This document shows, in pieces, positions 50,567-52,354 of a DNA stretch of 52,354 bases (position 1 is the stretch's first letter; each line of letters begins with the position of its first letter). Source of the stretch: Subtercola sp. Z020 (GTDB lineage: Bacteria > Actinomycetota > Actinomycetes > Actinomycetales > Microbacteriaceae); assembly GCF_002931235.1 (NCBI RefSeq), contig NZ_PSTT01000075.1:1-52354 (forward strand), given 5' to 3'. The translations under genes were made by a program, and so were the position numbers. The notes beneath the pieces are model-generated. The model did no database searches. It was not told the DNA's origin and saw only the letters and a list, made by a program, of their open reading frames with translations.

Positions 50567-52354
50567 ATGACAACCGAGCTGAATCCCGACATCGGCGAGC
50601 CCACAGAAACAGTGACGCTGGGGTCGGTCGACCCCCAGACCCTGGTGGCGACAGGTTCCGAATGGTGGCGCTCCGCCGTCATCTACCAGATCTACCCGCG
50701 CTCGTTCGCCGACTCCGACGGAGACGGGCTGGGCGACCTCGCCGGCATCACCGGGCGGCTGCCCGCCCTGAAAGAACTGGGCGTCGACGCCATCTGGCTC
50801 TCGCCCTTCTTCACCTCCCCGCAGCACGACGCCGGGTACGACGTGGCCGACTACTGCAACGTCGACCCGCGCTTCGGCACGCTCGCCGACTTCGACACCC
50901 TGCTCGAAGCGAGCCACGCCGAAGGCATCCGCGTGATCGTCGACCTCGTTCCGAACCACACCTCGTGGGACCACGAATGGTTCAAGGCCGCCCTCGCCTC
51001 GCCCGAGGGCAGCGAGGAACGCGACCGCTATATGTTCCGCGACGGCCTGGGCCCGAACGGCGACACTCCCCCGAACAACTGGGAGTCGGTGTTCGGCGGC
51101 CCGATGTGGAGCCGCATCACCAACCCCGACGGCACGCCCGGTCAGTGGTACCTGCACATCTTCGACATCTCGCAGCCCGACCTGAACTGGGAGAACGAGT
51201 GGGTGCGCGCCCAGTTCCGTGACATCCTGCGGTTCTGGCTCGACCGCGGCGTCGACGGTTTCCGGGTGGATGTCGCGCACGGCCTCATCAAGGAGGCCGG
51301 CCTGCCCGACTACACGCCGCCCGCAGAGGCCGGCAGCATGGGTGGGGGCGCGATCCCGCTCGAGGTCGAACCCGAAGACGTCGACGACATCCCCACCCCG
51401 CCCTACTGGGCACAGGACGGTGTGCACGAGATCTACCGCGACTGGAACGCCGTGCTCAGCGAGTACGAGGGCGAACGCGTGCTCTGCGCAGAGGCCTGGG
51501 TCGAGCCGCTGAACAAGCTGGCCCGCTGGGTGCGCCCCGACGAGATGCACCAGGCGTTCAACTTCACCTACCTCTCGGCGAACTGGTCGGCCGACGAGCT
51601 GCGGCTCGTCATCGACACCTCCATCGCCTCGTTCGCGACCGTCGGCGCGCCGAGCACCTGGGTGCTCTCGAACCACGACGTCATCCGGCACGCCACGCGG
51701 CTCTCGCTCGGCCCGGGCCACCTGCAGGGCGACGGCATCGGCCCGCGTGACGAAGACCGGCCCGACCCGGTCGCCGGCGTGCGCCGTGCGCGTGCCGCCT
51801 CTGCCGTGATGCTGGCACTGCCCGGCAGCGCGTACATCTACCAGGGCGAGGAGCTCGGCCTGCCCGAGTCGATCGACCTGCCCGACGCCGCCCGGCAGGA
51901 TCCGACCTGGTTCCGCACGCACGGCGAGCGCTACGGGCGAGATGGATGCCGCGTGCCGATCCCGTGGGAGGCCGGCGCGCCGAGCTACGGCTTCGGCCCG
52001 GGCTCGGCGGCCTGGCTGCCGCAGCCCGAGGGCTGGGACATGTACGCTCGCGACTCGCAGAGCGGGGTTCCCGGCTCGACGCTGGAGCTCTACAAGCTCG
52101 CCCTCGCCCTGCGCGGGGAGCACGACCTGGGCTTTGGCCGGCTCGGCTGGCTCGACGACCTCGGGTTCGGCAGCGACGTGCTCGCGTTCACGAACCAGGG
52201 CATCACCGTCATCGCGAACACGGGCACGACACCCGTCGAACTGCCGCTCGAGGAGCTCGGCGAGCTGCTGCTCGCGAGCGACCCGGTCACCGAGGCCGTG
52301 CTGCCCCCCGACACCACGGTCTGGCCGCGCGCCTCGAGCCGCTGCTGGCCACCC
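50567..52354 (+). CDS. GH13 alpha-glucosidase (oligo-1,6-glucosidase type), 3' end outside window
   Basis: The frame is open from ATG 50567 to the window end (596 residues so far). The N-terminus EWWRSAVIYQIYPRSFADSDGDG is typical of GH13 glucosidases. Conserved regions are DLVPNHTS (D126-H131), GFRVDVAHG with the nucleophile D235, LCAEAW with the acid/base E309, and VLSNHD with D371. No signal peptide is seen, so it cleaves imported malto- or isomalto-oligosaccharides. TAGGGT (50555-50560) six bases before the ATG suggests a leaderless message. The family length is about 550-600, so little is missing. Confidence 0.93.
   Translation, partial: MTTELNPDIGEPTETVTLGSVDPQTLVATGSEWWRSAVIYQIYPRSFADSDGDGLGDLAGITGRLPALKELGVDAIWLSPFFTSPQHDAGYDVADYCNVDPRFGTLADFDTLLEASHAEGIRVIVDLVPNHTSWDHEWFKAALASPEGSEERDRYMFRDGLGPNGDTPPNNWESVFGGPMWSRITNPDGTPGQWYLHIFDISQPDLNWENEWVRAQFRDILRFWLDRGVDGFRVDVAHGLIKEAGLPDYTPPAEAGSMGGGAIPLEVEPEDVDDIPTPPYWAQDGVHEIYRDWNAVLSEYEGERVLCAEAWVEPLNKLARWVRPDEMHQAFNFTYLSANWSADELRLVIDTSIASFATVGAPSTWVLSNHDVIRHATRLSLGPGHLQGDGIGPRDEDRPDPVAGVRRARAASAVMLALPGSAYIYQGEELGLPESIDLPDAARQDPTWFRTHGERYGRDGCRVPIPWEAGAPSYGFGPGSAAWLPQPEGWDMYARDSQSGVPGSTLELYKLALALRGEHDLGFGRLGWLDDLGFGSDVLAFTNQGITVIANTGTTPVELPLEELGELLLASDPVTEAVLPPDTTVWPRASSRCWPP

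Noticed and set aside
50519-52123. A 534-residue open frame on the minus strand at the right end
   Set aside because: It is the antisense shadow of the GH13 gene on the plus strand, which has all four conserved regions; the minus-strand product has no recognisable domain.

Overview
The window comes from a high-GC Gram-positive actinobacterium, most likely of the family Microbacteriaceae. By eye most genes are about two-thirds G+C. Many starts are GTG, and genes often overlap by ATGA or GTGA. The ribosomal gene order, the class-E-type sorting signal (LANTG) and the frequent placement of a TANNNT -10 hexamer only 6-7 bases before the start codon fit this group. It looks like ordinary chromosome. 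There is no rRNA, CRISPR array, transposase or prophage.

Layout. 1-5.1 kb: the end of a protein of unknown family with a strong terminator, a small acidic protein, then a leftward set of ABC exporter, cystathionine beta-synthase and cystathionine gamma-synthase/lyase. 5.1-8.8 kb: a leftward sugar ABC importer (binding lipoprotein and two permeases, no ATPase). 8.9-10.1 kb: rplJ-rplL with an L10-type leader. 10.1-14.0 kb: a leftward two-component system followed by DUF1684 and DUF2071 genes. 14.0-17.3 kb: an epimerase divergent from a YqaJ-type nuclease, a quinone oxidoreductase and a GNAT. 17.3-20.1 kb: tRNA-Trp, secE, nusG, rplK, rplA. 20.2-23.1 kb: oxidoreductase, flavin reductase and aminotransferase. 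23.1-29.9 kb: a Fic protein, an ABC-2 drug-type transporter, a hotdog/MaoC/murB operon and two membrane proteins. 29.9-31.4 kb: a lower-GC islet with a secreted B-lectin protein coupled to a DMT transporter. 31.5-34.2 kb: a META lipoprotein and a large secreted, wall-anchored S1 protease.

34.3-38.9 kb is a ketodeoxygluconate (KDG) catabolic cluster: KDPG aldolase, PfkB kinase, GntR regulator, KduD-like reductase and a zinc alcohol dehydrogenase. Identical 15-bp motifs sit upstream of its two outward promoters and are good candidates for the GntR operator. 38.9-43.4 kb holds the most unusual locus. An ABC-2 permease is coupled to a roughly 918-residue protein that fuses an exported S15/CocE-type alpha/beta hydrolase, one membrane span and a cytoplasmic ABC ATPase; it is preceded by a HEAT-repeat gene. 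43.4-47.2 kb: a GntR regulator divergent from an operon of a DUF1989 enzyme (with a ribbon-helix-helix-like N-terminus), a flavin-reductase-fold protein and an orphan binding lipoprotein, with three copies of a GTAT-CAAACA motif between them. 47.2-52.4 kb: GrpB, a lipoprotein / 27-residue membrane peptide / DUF6766 operon, manganese catalase, tRNA-Met and tRNA-Thr, and a GH13 alpha-glucosidase that runs off the end.

All family assignments come from reading motifs in the sequence. No database search was possible.
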